A stretch of 64,000 bases of DNA. Source: Lamellibrachia satsuma. Taxonomy: Eukaryota > Annelida > Polychaeta > Sabellida > Siboglinidae. A model generated the notes under the pieces. It did no database searches. It had not been told where the DNA came from and saw only the letters and a program-made list of their open reading frames with translations. Shown here in pieces: positions 16,001 to 28,500 of the stretch. Made by a program: the position numbers and the translations under genes. The stretch's first letter is position 1; each line of letters opens with the position of its first letter. The stretch lies in NCBI GenBank assembly GCA_033239005.1, contig BSQZ01000015.1:5831001-5895000 (forward strand), in the 5' to 3' direction.

Positions 16001-16503
16001 GATGTTACATTATTCCTTCTGGGAGCCAAGTGCATGACAACTGTTCACAGTACACTGTATGCTGAGTGTAGCAAAATTCAGTAAACTGTCATATTTTCTG
16101 GAATAAAAAACAGTCCTATATCATATATGTGCAACCTACATCTCAACCAATAAAGTATATATTTCAAAAATAAGTTGTTATGTTAATGTAATGTTACTAA
16201 TATATAATATATATAATGTGTTTCGCATGCCACGTGAAGCCCCTGAACAACTGGCCATAGACCAGTATTTCACACCCGCTGACGTTGCTGACTGGCGAGG
16301 GCGACTATGAACCGCACTCCCAACTGCCCTTGACAGAGATCTGCAGGAAGTCAGCAAGTGTCTTTGAAACCAGCAAGATCTAGACTGGCTGAGATTGCAT
16401 AGCTGAAATCAATGGAAGAACTTCAGCCAGAACATCTTTAAAGTGGCACATGCCAAACTGTCCCCACAGTTGCACTTTTGCAATATATATATACATGCAT
16501 ACA

Positions 16504-16536
<33 letters not shown>

Positions 16537-19500
16537 GCACAATTTTACTTACAACTAGTATACAATGTCGAATGAAAATTTTCTAAATTAATTTTACGTT
16601 TCTTGTGTCACATAGACTTTGTCTAATTTTCTTGATTCTCGCGAATTTTGTGAAATTGTTAACAAACTTAGCACTGTTAGTGTAGTACTTGTTAAATAAT
16701 TAAAAGTAAAATTAAATGTTTTAATAAAAAACTACTTATCTAAGAATGTAATTGCACTCAATCAATGAAATAATTGTCAACGAGTGATTTAGAATATATC
16801 TTGCGCAGTTTTTTCAATTTTATCAATCATTGAAAAATTACATAATAATTTCATTATTCTAGTAACTTATCACAGCCATGCCCAACTAGTTCAATCAATG
16901 TCAATCAATATCAATCAGTCAATCTTTCACTTCAGACAAAAAGTACATGCTGTATACATTATGATATAGTAACAAGAAAATAAAAAAGTACATAAAACAT
17001 TATATAAAAATGTACCATTGCTAATAATCATTAATAAAATGTGGTTTGCAAAACAAATATTGTATTGGCTTTGTAATGAATTCAATTCATAGAAGTGTAA
17101 GTAAGCTATGATTTTTGATAATTCGATCTCGCAAAGAATCGAAATCGATGTCGTCTAATCGATGTATCTCGCCTCAATTTTGGTTAAATTTTAATCGAAA
17201 ACAGACGACCATGAAAAGGAACTTACCGTTGACCCAATCTGCCCCGCTAAGTTGCAATAAGGAACAGAAACGGCCGACAATACAGGATGTAAAACAAGGA
17301 AACCCTGGGTGCCGGGAATCGGCGCGACTTATCTGACATGATTTTTGGGCATGCCGCACGAGCCGTGCAGCGGATTTTGTTGAAGTGCCTAATAACGAGT
17401 TGACGAGAGGGAGGCGAACTACCTGGTTTGCACAGATAAAAAGAAGACTTCACGCCATCCAAACACACAAGGCTATGTTTAGAGCAAGTGAGTTTTTTAA
17501 TAACATTAATACAATGCAACTTAATGTGTCAGGCTATTTAATAAGTGTTACTTTATGTAAACATAAGCCGTAGCCGAGATAGGTTGTAACGTAACTAGTC
17601 TAATTCAGCACTGCAAGCTTCAGTAGTTAACTGTCAAACGTCCATGGCACAGTGCAGTAGCACACATGGACTAGTCACGAGTCAAGACGGTGCATTGACA
17701 TTGTAGTTGTTTCTAAGTGTGAACTAAATACATTGGCTCAGGAAGAAAATATTTCGTACACAGACTAACTAAGATCTATAGAATCACAAACATGGATGGA
17801 ATCATACAGCTTTGTCTGCTAAACTTACGTCAGAAATACACCTATGTCGTCTAATCGATGTATCTCGCCTCAATTTTGGTTCAATTTTAATCGAAAACAA
17901 ACGACCATGAAACAAACTGAATACTATCCTCTTTATATTTACACACTTTATACTTTGAACCCCCAGGATTTTAGGAAAACATTAAATGTTGACTCCCATA
18001 TGAAACAAGCTCTGTATTATTCTGCTTACGCAATGTATTCCCTTTCTTATACAGAAAAACCAGCTGCATTATATGATACTACCAATCCAGACTGGACTGC
18101 ATCTCTCCGACTCGGTTACGCAACTACTCCAACAACCTCGAGATATGCCCGGAACAAGCTGATGCCTTGCTGGACTTGAATGACAGTACTTGTGAGCAGG
18201 AATCAGCCACCAATTTAGAAATCACAATAGCCACTGCAGTGGCATTACCATTTCTGACATCCAGGGTACTGCTGATGATGCAGCCATTTCTCACAAAATG
18301 CATGCAGAAATGCAGAGACTGTTAACAGAAAACATGAGACTTTGTGAAGAAAATCAAGCACTTCACTTAACTGAAGAATCGTTTATGAGGAATGATGAGA
18401 AAGTACATTTTTACACTGGTCTGCCTCATTCTCTGTGTTGCGTGCTGTCTTTGACTTGCTTTCACCACATATTCCTAGTCAAGCAAAATGTTCCCTCAGT
18501 CAGTTTCAAAAACTGATTCTTATGTTGATGCGCTTATGACAACCTTTCAGTACAAAAATATATCAAAATCAACTGTGCACTGACATTCAAGATTGTTATT
18601 GGTGTCATATATGACCGCATGCATCCTCTTGTCATGTGGCCTGATTGCGATTCCCTGAGGTACACTATGCCCATGGTCTTCCGGAGATATTTTGGTGTGA
18701 GAGAGTCATCATCGACTGTTTCAAGGTTTTCTGTGAAAAGCCATCTGGCTATGTACAGACATGGTCATCAAACACCACAACACAGTAAAATTCTTGATCG
18801 GCGTGACACCACAGGGCACAGTATCGTTCCTGTCACATGCTTGGGGTGGAAGGGCCAGTGATAAGTTCTTCACTGACCACTGTAGCTTGTTGGAGAAACT
18901 GCTACCAAGGGACATGGTACTGGCAGACCGTGGCTTCGACATTGACACCAGTGTAGGATTAATGTGTGCTGAAATAAAAATACCTGCTTTTACCAAAGGT
19001 CGTCTCCAGCTTTCACCTAGAGAAGTTGAGGCAACATGAAAGTTGGCAAATGTTCGCATCCACGTGGAGCGGGTGATTGGTTTGGTGCAAAATAAATACA
19101 CCATCTTGCAGGGAATTCTGCCAATTGACTGTCTGAAGACGGAGTCAAACAAAGGGTCGCTGATCAATATCGTAGCCAGAGTTTGCTGTGCCCTTGTCAA
19201 CATATGTTACCCAATCGTTCCCTTTGATTAGATGACAACAGTGAAAAACATTCAGATGCAGTATGAACGATGTTGAATGATATTCCACCTTGTATGTAGA
19301 ACAGACGTTCTAAATTATGGTTTTAATGTATTTCAAGTCTCAAGTGGTTATACTCCAAACTTGGGCTAACGCAGGAGTTTGTGGTGGACTGTGCGCATGC
19401 GCTGTGGGTGGTACATTCAATTAAAAGACTAGTATCTTTAATGTTGCTGAAATGGTTTTTATCTGATAGTTTTATTTATTTTATATATAGGATGTTAAAT

Positions 19501-22500
19501 GAAAAATTTTAGTAGGTATGGATACTGTCGCTGCCTTGCCACATGCACGCATAGACATTCTCCATAACCACACCATGGATGAGTTTACGCTGAGCACTGT
19601 GTTTTAAAGGCAGTTTAGGTGAGGAGGTGTGGTGAAAGGGTGTTCCATAATAGCTTCTTGAAATGATTTTGGGTTTTTTATGTTGGTAATTTTTGGTGGA
19701 ATCATTCCATATGCGAATGGCTCAGGGATAAAATGAAAAGACCATTGCATTTATATGACACCTGGGGGCTATATATTGTCCACAGGTACGATAGCGGATT
19801 AGTAGGCCTGGAGGGGGGTGATCTCAGTAATGTTATTTAGAATTTTGTAGAAGGTTGTAGCTTGTTTAATGATACGTCTTCATTCGAGGGTTGGCCATCC
19901 AAGGGCAGTAATTAGATCTGCTGGATTTGTGTTCCGTCTGTAATCATTTTTAACAAATCTGGCAGCAGAGTGTTGCACTCTTTCAAAGCTTTTAACTTGT
20001 GAAAAGGTGTGGGGATTCCATATGGGTGAAGAGTACTCAAGTTTTGGCTGGATTAGCATGTTGTAGGCAGTTTGTTTAACTTCGGTTTTACATGGGCTAA
20101 GAGTTTGTTTAATCATGTCTAAAAATTTTGAAGTTATGTCAGTGACGTGATATGTCCAGGTTAATTTGGAATTCAATTTTACTCCGAGATATGAGTGGCT
20201 GGATACAGTGGATAATGGCTGGCCAGAAAGCGAGTACTTGTGTGGGCTGAGTTTAGTTTTGTTTGTTATTGGAAGGTGGACACATTTAGATACATTAAAT
20301 TCCATTTGCCATTTGTCTGACCATATGTTTGTAGTTGGCTTAGGTCAGGTTGGAGAATTTCGTGGTCGGTTTTGAAAGAAATTTTACGATATATAACACT
20401 AGCATCTGCAAAAAGACATATAGAAGAATTTATGTTCCCATTTATGTAGAGTAAGAAGAGGACAAGTCTTGGAACAGAACCCTGTGGGACACCAGATGTG
20501 ACATGAGTGATGTCCGACAGGGCACCGTTAACTGAGACTCTGTTTGTGGTTGGATAGAAAAGATTTGATCCAATTTTGAGTGTTTCCAGTAATTCCGTAG
20601 GAGGTCAATTTTTATAGAAGACGTAGGTGAGGCACTTTGTCGAAGGCTTTGGCAAAGTCAAGCAGGATTGCGTCCATTTGGGTGTTTTTGTCCATAGCAG
20701 TCATCCAGTCGTGGACTGTCTCAATGAGTTGAGATTCACAAGACAGTCCCGACTGGAATCCGTGTTGGAAGTGGAGAATGATGTTGTGCTTGTGCAGGTG
20801 TTTCCACATGTTGCTTAGGATGATATGTTCCATTACTTTACAGGTAATGCAGGTTAGTGATATGGGTCTGTAGTTAGCAGGGTCAGATTTGTGGCTCTTT
20901 TTGTGTATAGGAGTTACTAATGCTTGTAGCCAGTCGTTAGGAAGTTTACCTGTGTTGTATGATTGTTGGAAAATTTGGGTGATGATGGGAGCTATCTGCT
21001 TTGCAGTTTCTTTAAGGACTCTGGCTGGGAGTTCATCTGGGCCTGTAGCTTTGTTCTGGTTTAGATTTTCCAGCTGCTTTATTATGCCATCTATGCCAAT
21101 TTCGAGAAGGGGGAAATTGGGGGTAATTATAGGGGGCCATTTGGGGGATGGGATGCTTTTCTTGGGTAAATACAGAGCTAAATTGGTTGTTTAAGGCATT
21201 TGCTTTATCACGATCATTTATTATTGGCTGGTCGTTTACTCGAAGTGTGGGAATGCCAATGTTTTCTCGTTTATTTGCCTTAATAAATGACCAGAATCGT
21301 TTTGCATTAGTTTTCAGGCAGTCTCCAATATGGTTGTTAACAGTCTTTGTAAGATTTTGCTAATGCTTTAGTAGCTTGCTTTCGGAGTTCCTTAAATTTT
21401 TCCCAGTCACTGTTTAGACCAGTTTGCTTTGCCTTTTTGTGGCTTTTGTTTCGTCTTCTCTGCATTCTAATTAGTTCATGTGTTATCCAGGGGAGGTGGG
21501 TTTTAGCTTTTGTGTATCGTCTAGGTATGTTATTGTTAATCAAGGTAGTCAGACGTTCGCGGAAAAAGGACCAGTTTATGTCTATATCCTGTGAGTTGGG
21601 TCAGTGTCAAAGTACTCAATATTTAGTTTGTCTATGTCGTCTTTGAGTTTGTCCCGGTCTGCTGATTTGTAACTATAAACTTTGTGGGGGGGTGTCTTGT
21701 TGCGAACTGGGTTTACGTTGACATTGAAGGTCACGGATTCGTGATCGCTCATACCAGGAGTGGTATGGGTGTTGATGATAATGGAGGGATTTCAGGTGAG
21801 TATGAGGTCAAGAATGTTACCAGAAGCGATACGTGTGGGGTTGTTTACCATGTTTTGCAGCCCAAAGTCGTTAGTTATTTCTAGTAGTTTGTTATGCTTG
21901 CTGTTATTAGTGGTCTGGTGATTTGTCAGTTGAAATCAGGGAGGTTAAAATCTCCAGCTATGACTACATTCGGGGTAGTTTTTTGTGATCTATATAGTGT
22001 AGTTAGGGAGTCATGGAGAGCTTCAAGGGATTGGAGGTGGTCATTTGGGGGTCGATAATAAGATGCGAAGTATATGCATTTGTTTCGTGAATTATGTAAC
22101 AATTTGAGTTTAAATTTTGGAGGGGTTCAGCTACAATGTTGTCACGGAAAGCTATAAGGACTCCACCGCCATGGACATTCCTATCCTTTCTGATGGCCTC
22201 ATAGTTGGTTGGTAGGAAAGAGTATGTAGCATAGTTTGCATCTAATTTAGTTTCAACTAGAAATATGATGTGTGGGTTATTATATTGAATAGTTGCTTTA
22301 GTTGGGTTGCTTTTTCTATGCTCTTAACGCTGTTGGTGTTTATAAAAATTCCTTTAAGTGTGTTTCATTGGGTTTTCTTGTGACGTTCGGGGGTTGAAGT
22401 GTTTTGGGGGTTGGGGCGAAAATTAAGCCTGCATTTTGTGATGTGTGGAGTGTTGGGGTACTAAGCATAGAGCTGTCAGACTGGGTGTTGGTAGAATTGG

Positions 22501-25500
22501 ATTGCTCATTTCTAGATGGAGAAGTAGTAATATTTGGAATTTCACAATGGTCGCAGAGCCAGAAGGCGTTCTGATTAATCAAGGAGTTGTAGGATGATGG
22601 GAATATACCAATACAATGTATGTGGTGCCATTGATTACATTCTTCGCAGAGGACAGCCTTGTCTCGGTTTCTGACAGGTTGATGACAACTTCCACAAGGA
22701 CAAATTGGGCGCCCATATGGGCCAGGGTTTGGGTGGATGTCGCCTGAGAGTGCGATCAGTCTGCTGAGGTACAGATGTGTAAGAATGTCTGATTTGAATT
22801 ACATTACGGCTATGGTTATGCAAACAATATCTTAGTTTGAAAGTATTTATGAGAAATACAAGCTGCAAGTATTAACTGGTATGTCTATATCTGTAATCAT
22901 ACGCACTTTAACATTTGGGAATCCCTGCATATGCAAATAATGCACTCTTAGTTTGAAAGTGTCACATTATATTACCATGCAAACATTTTTTATAATGTCA
23001 ACATGTAGTTATGTGGAAGTTGCTTTACTCTGCAGTGTGAAAGAGTGGCTGACACTCTTGACAGTACCATATACCCCTGGGTGCCTTCCTGACAATACCA
23101 TGTACCCCTGGGTGCCTTTCTGATGCCTACGCATCGATAATGCAGCCATCCAAACTGACAACTGGCATTATCAATGAGATAGTCGTACTCTTCATCATAT
23201 GGGCGCTGACACATACAAATTACATTTTCTGAGGATGCTGATGTATTCTCAACTACTTTCAGCACTTCATTTGCAGACAGTGCAATGCTGTCAGAAGCTG
23301 GTGTATCTGTGGTAAAATTATCAGCTGGCAAACTTGATGGGTGTGAGAAGAACTTTCTCACTAGTTCAAGCAGTAACACATCCCGGAAGAAACACGTGGC
23401 AGTCTTGTTTGTGCTAGCCCAGAACTTAGCATTTGGCTCTAACCTCTCCAGGTGGATGTCATCCTCTGTCCACACAACTAAGTCACACAAGTCTTTTTGG
23501 CACACAAAAATCTGCATTTGTACCTGGTAGTAATACTGGTGAGTGGCCTTCAGCTTCAGTTCACAATCAGCTGTGGGGGCCAGGCAGAATTTCCCATCAT
23601 TTGCAGCATCAATGAGCGCTGCATTTCTTTTGCAGAAAGGACACTTCACGTCCACAATGCCATCACCACAGCACAACTCATGAGATCGCAGTATTGCTGT
23701 CGTGCAATTTTCTCAAGGTCACACCCCCACTGTGCAGCCTTGCTAGTGAACAAATGTTTTTTCTGGATAGCAAATATCTTTGATTAAGCTCTGCAATGGT
23801 TTCACTAAACAAGTGTGACACACTTGCTTCAGACGTGAAGCAGTCACACGCCCACTCCTAAAGTCAAACCACCTTTTCTCCGACAACTGCTTTTGAGTCA
23901 CTAACTTGGCTGTTTTGGCTTGTTGTGGCGACACTGCGATGCTGTCAGCCACAAAGTGGCAATGCTCGAGCAGGTCCTTGTGTGGCATGTCAAAAGATGC
24001 CTCATCTGCCAGCTCTGTGAGGACTTGTGGGTATTCCTCAGACAGCGACTTTGGCACAAATTTGGTGAGCCTACTCTGGAATCAAAGACAGGATGGCTGG
24101 TCTTGATCCAGATATGCTCAACTGCTGAAAAAACTGTCCAGCTCAGATGTTGTTGGTGTTGGTGCATGCACCACTGGCTTGCAGCTGGTTGGCGATGTCG
24201 GAAGAGTCTCTCCAGTGGTGAGACATCTGTCCAGCTGCTTCTTCCTGGTTTTGACAGAAGCAAAGTTGATGTCGTTAACTTCCAAGTAGTCAACCTGGTT
24301 GACACCAGAGGGCAACAACCAGAATGCTTTGCTCTGCGTCACTGTGGCAGAATTGCGGATCTTCACAGCCGGTTCCATTGCGAGACCTGCCATGCAGTTG
24401 CAGTGGGCTGCGATGATTTTGCTGATTGATGACCCATGGTTGGCTTGGCGTCTCTGTTATTCTCAAAGAATGGTTAACCTGGAAACACGTTGGTTAATAT
24501 AATATCATAATTAATATTATGTCCAAATTATAAGTCAAACATTTTCTAAAATATATTATAAAATAGAAAAACATGCTTTTTGATATTATTGGTACTCATA
24601 CTTCAATAAAATAAAGGAAACAATAAATATGAACAATTTGATTATACTGATACATAAATACAACTGTTCCCATGTAATATATGCACCTCCTCCAAAGTTT
24701 TCAGATGCTCCAGAATGGAATAAACTAAGTAAAAATCCTGTTACAGTTGGGTTATACTGGCACTTGTAATAACATGCTTGTTAGAGGAAATATGAGAAAT
24801 AATCAGTACATATTCAATTTGACATTGACTATAACGCGGCCAGGGTAGCAACACCTCGCAAGTAATAATGTCATACGCCATGTCATTATTATGACAAAAC
24901 GATAATCAGCCAGGTAACTTACTCGAGCAGTCATCATGTGAAGTTTATCGCTGATGATGTCAGACACATCATGCACTCATCCATGTACAAAGTAATTGTA
25001 TGAGTCCAGACTCTTGTAATTCCTCATTTCGTCCATGGTGTAGTGGCTGAGGGAATAAACTAGGTAGTTTACCATGTTGAAATAATCAAGTTCTGGCCAT
25101 CACGACTTGTCATGCGACAAGTCTTCCTAATTTCGTATGGATCTGTTCCGCCAACAAGTCCTATTTTATGCATATAGCATATTTTTACATCACCTGACAA
25201 TGACTCAAAGTACTTTTGTTTAATTTTTCTTGATTTTGGATGACATATCACGAGAATCGAAGCCATTTCAACCAAAGATACTATTATTTCAACATTGTTT
25301 ATTTTTGGTGTGGATACGGCTTGCCCATATCAATGGCCGACCGAAAATTAGGGACCCGGTTTTGGGTTTTGCGGGAACCATGAATACATTGTAAAATGTT
25401 TTTCTTTGCTCATTGTTGAGTGATCAGTATTCAAGGTATATATGTGATAAATGTCAAAAATTAGAAAAAGAAAACTAAATGATTATTTTTCATTCTGTGA

Positions 25501-28500
25501 ATGTCCACAACTTAGATAATCGCGTTAAAATTCACACTTAAAAACCGAAGTCTCTTCACACTATTGCATAATTAATAAACTTGTGGTTGTCAAATTAATC
25601 AGTTATTCACATTATGGTTACTCATGTTGGAAATTGTCCCCTGTTTTGTAGTAGCTAACAATATATTTTACAGAGAAATGGCTGCTTTTAAATGGTTAAC
25701 TGACCAGTGGTGTCTGTATGAAGTGTTGTCAGACGTTTGTACGTCTGGTGGCTAGCTGTTCCCAGTGTAAGTTCCTTATCAATTCTGAAATGACCCCTCT
25801 TTCTCTGTAGTCATTGTAACAAAAGCATCATTTTCTTTATTTCAGAAGATGAAGAGAAGGATAAAGACAGCAGCTCAGACTCGACAGGTATTAATGATCT
25901 ACAGTGAAATAGTGATAGTGGAATGTCATCTGAGTTGTTCTTGCAATCGTTTATATTTAGATTGCTGGAGACAACAAAATCAATTCTCATGAGAAATATC
26001 TTTTCATTAAAAAGGAATCGTTATTAAAGGATCTAGTTTTTTTTAAATTCTCACAAAGGACACTAAAAGCATGAAATAAATAATCAAATAGTTGTGTTAA
26101 TGCTAGCAATGTGAACATATTTATCAATAAAATTGACATATATAATGGTGTGCCAGACATTAATGAAACGTTGTTGGACTCTTAATATCATCCCAGTCAG
26201 CTCGGTAGGACCATGGTCCCAGTCAGGCTGGGTAGTACCATGGTCCCAGTCAGGCTGGGTAGTACCATGGTCCCAGTCAGGCTGGGTAGTACCATGGTCC
26301 CAGTCAGGCTGGCTAGTACCATGGTCCCAGTCGGGCTGGGTAGTACCATAGTCCCAGTCAAGCTGGGTAGTACCATGGTCCCAGTCAGGCTGGGTAGCAC
26401 CACGGCCCTAGTCAGGCTGGGTACCGCCACGGTCCCAGTCAGGCTGGGTAGCACTACGGTCCCAGTCAGGCTGGGTAGTACCATGGTCCCAGTCAGGCTG
26501 GGTAGTACCATGGTCCCAGTCAGGCTGGGTAGTACCAAGGCCCCAGTCAGGCTGGATAGTACCACGGCCCCAGCCAGGCTGGGTGGTTCCATGGCCCCAG
26601 TCATTTTTTATTACTTTGTTTTAGAACAGCACAACATTCTGTTCTCAAATGAGATGCGTTGGTCGTGCGATTTTCAGTGATTTTCAAGCTATAGAAAAAC
26701 ACTCAGACTCATTTATTTTGACCAAGTAAATGTAACACAATCGACATATAAACAAAGTAAATAAAATAAATGGTCACGGAGACTCCCATTAAGACATTGA
26801 GTATGTCGCTATCATGGGAGCCACCACTGGTTTAGTCAAGCAATTGGAAATATATTAAAAATTAAGAATACAAATGATAGCAATAATAAAAGTAATAAGA
26901 TTATAATTATATAATAATCATATATATATGTATAACCTATATGTATACAAGCATGCACATCCATGTACATATATGCATACATATGACTGCCTACAAGATA
27001 TACCTACATATTAATTACACAAATAAATAACTATACACGTATGCCTCCCTGATTTCGGCAAATGTAAAAAAAAATTTTGGTACAGTTGTATTCATAATTA
27101 CCAAAAAGATATTGTTTTATGTAACTGGAGAAACCATATAGATTATGAGTATGGACTTTGTCAGTAATATCATTTGGACTATTGTTAACAGTTCTAATCA
27201 GCTGTATCTAATACATTTGTTTGCGAAAACATGGTTATTTCTTGACATAAATAAGCGATTTTGTCTCGTGTGTCATATTGATGTATTTCAAAAGTGTTAG
27301 TATAAGGTATATTATAAAAATATTCAGGTAGTTGTTTATTTATTAATTTATGATAAAACTTAAGTTCTTGTAGCTTGTAGATGTAACTGACCTTTAATAA
27401 TTTGAGTTCTTTATAAATAGGAGCAGTGTGTGTATTATATTTACTTAATGTGATTTTTCTAACTGCTTTTTTCTGAAGTATAAATATGCGTTGCGTTTGA
27501 TACCCCCAAGCCAATATACCATAGTTTATATGAGGTAATATGATACAATTGTACATTGTCCTTAGAATATGCTGTGCTAAAAAATTATTCAGTTTATTTA
27601 GAATTCCAGTGGTTCTAGATATTTTGTGTGCTAATTTGTTTATGTGACTGTCCCAGTTCAAGTGATTATTTAATGTGATACCCAAAAAGTTGAAGTTATT
27701 TGCATATTCAATTACAGTTCCATTTACTAATAGCACAGGCTTTTCTACTTTCTTTTGTGGCATATGAAAAATCATAGCTTTAGTTTTGTCAACATTTAGA
27801 GCAAGTTTGTTTACGTTAAGCCAATCACATATCTTGTTTAGTTCTTCGTTTATATTGTTATTTAAGTCACCGGGTTGATTAAAGACATCTAATGTACTGG
27901 TTAGGGTTGTATCGTCAGCATAAGTTATGAAGTTGAAAAGGTCACTAGCAATTGGTAAGTCATTAATGTATATAATGAACAACAAAGGTCCTAATATCGA
28001 CCCTTGCGGGACACCAGTAGTAATATATGCTTCTTTAGATTTTGTTTCCAAATTGTACGTACTGTTTACGATTTGATAAATAGTTCTTAAAGAGGTTAAA
28101 TGCTGTGCCTTTTATGCCATAGTGCTCTAATTTATCCATGAGTATATTATGGTCTATTGTATCAAAGGCTTTTGTTAAATCAATATGTATATAGATATTG
28201 GAGTTAGAGATTTGTCCTTTTCCTGAATAATTCTGTCTATTATTTCAAGGGTGGCAAGTTTGGTTGAATGTTTCTCTCTGAAGCCATATTGACAACTGTA
28301 ATATAGCTCTCTAGTGTGGAAGTATTCGTGTAGTTGGTCAAATATGACTCTCTCAAATACTTTAGAAATTGCTGGTAAGATCAAAATTAGACGGTAATTA
28401 TCAAGTAGAAGTCTGAAGAAGATTCTGGAAAAAGAAATGTTAGCAAAGGCCAAAGCAGTTGCTTTTTGTTGAGTGATTGGCAATTTTTCATAGGAGATTG

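Larger units (their letters stand above)
17100..25375. mobile_element. Decayed ISL2EU-type DNA transposon, split by a LINE
   Basis: A DDE_Tnp_4 transposase on the plus strand and a YqaJ-nuclease protein on the minus strand converge within about 8 kb. This two-gene content is known for ISL2EU elements of the Harbinger-related group. The terminal repeats could not be identified, so the limits are approximate; gggacccggttttgggttttgcgggaacc near 25354 may be near the right end. A PHD/RT LINE sits between the two genes. Confidence 0.7.

Noticed and set aside
26197..26680. 135-155 codon frames on both strands with nine-residue repeats
   Set aside because: Consequence of the 27-bp minisatellite.
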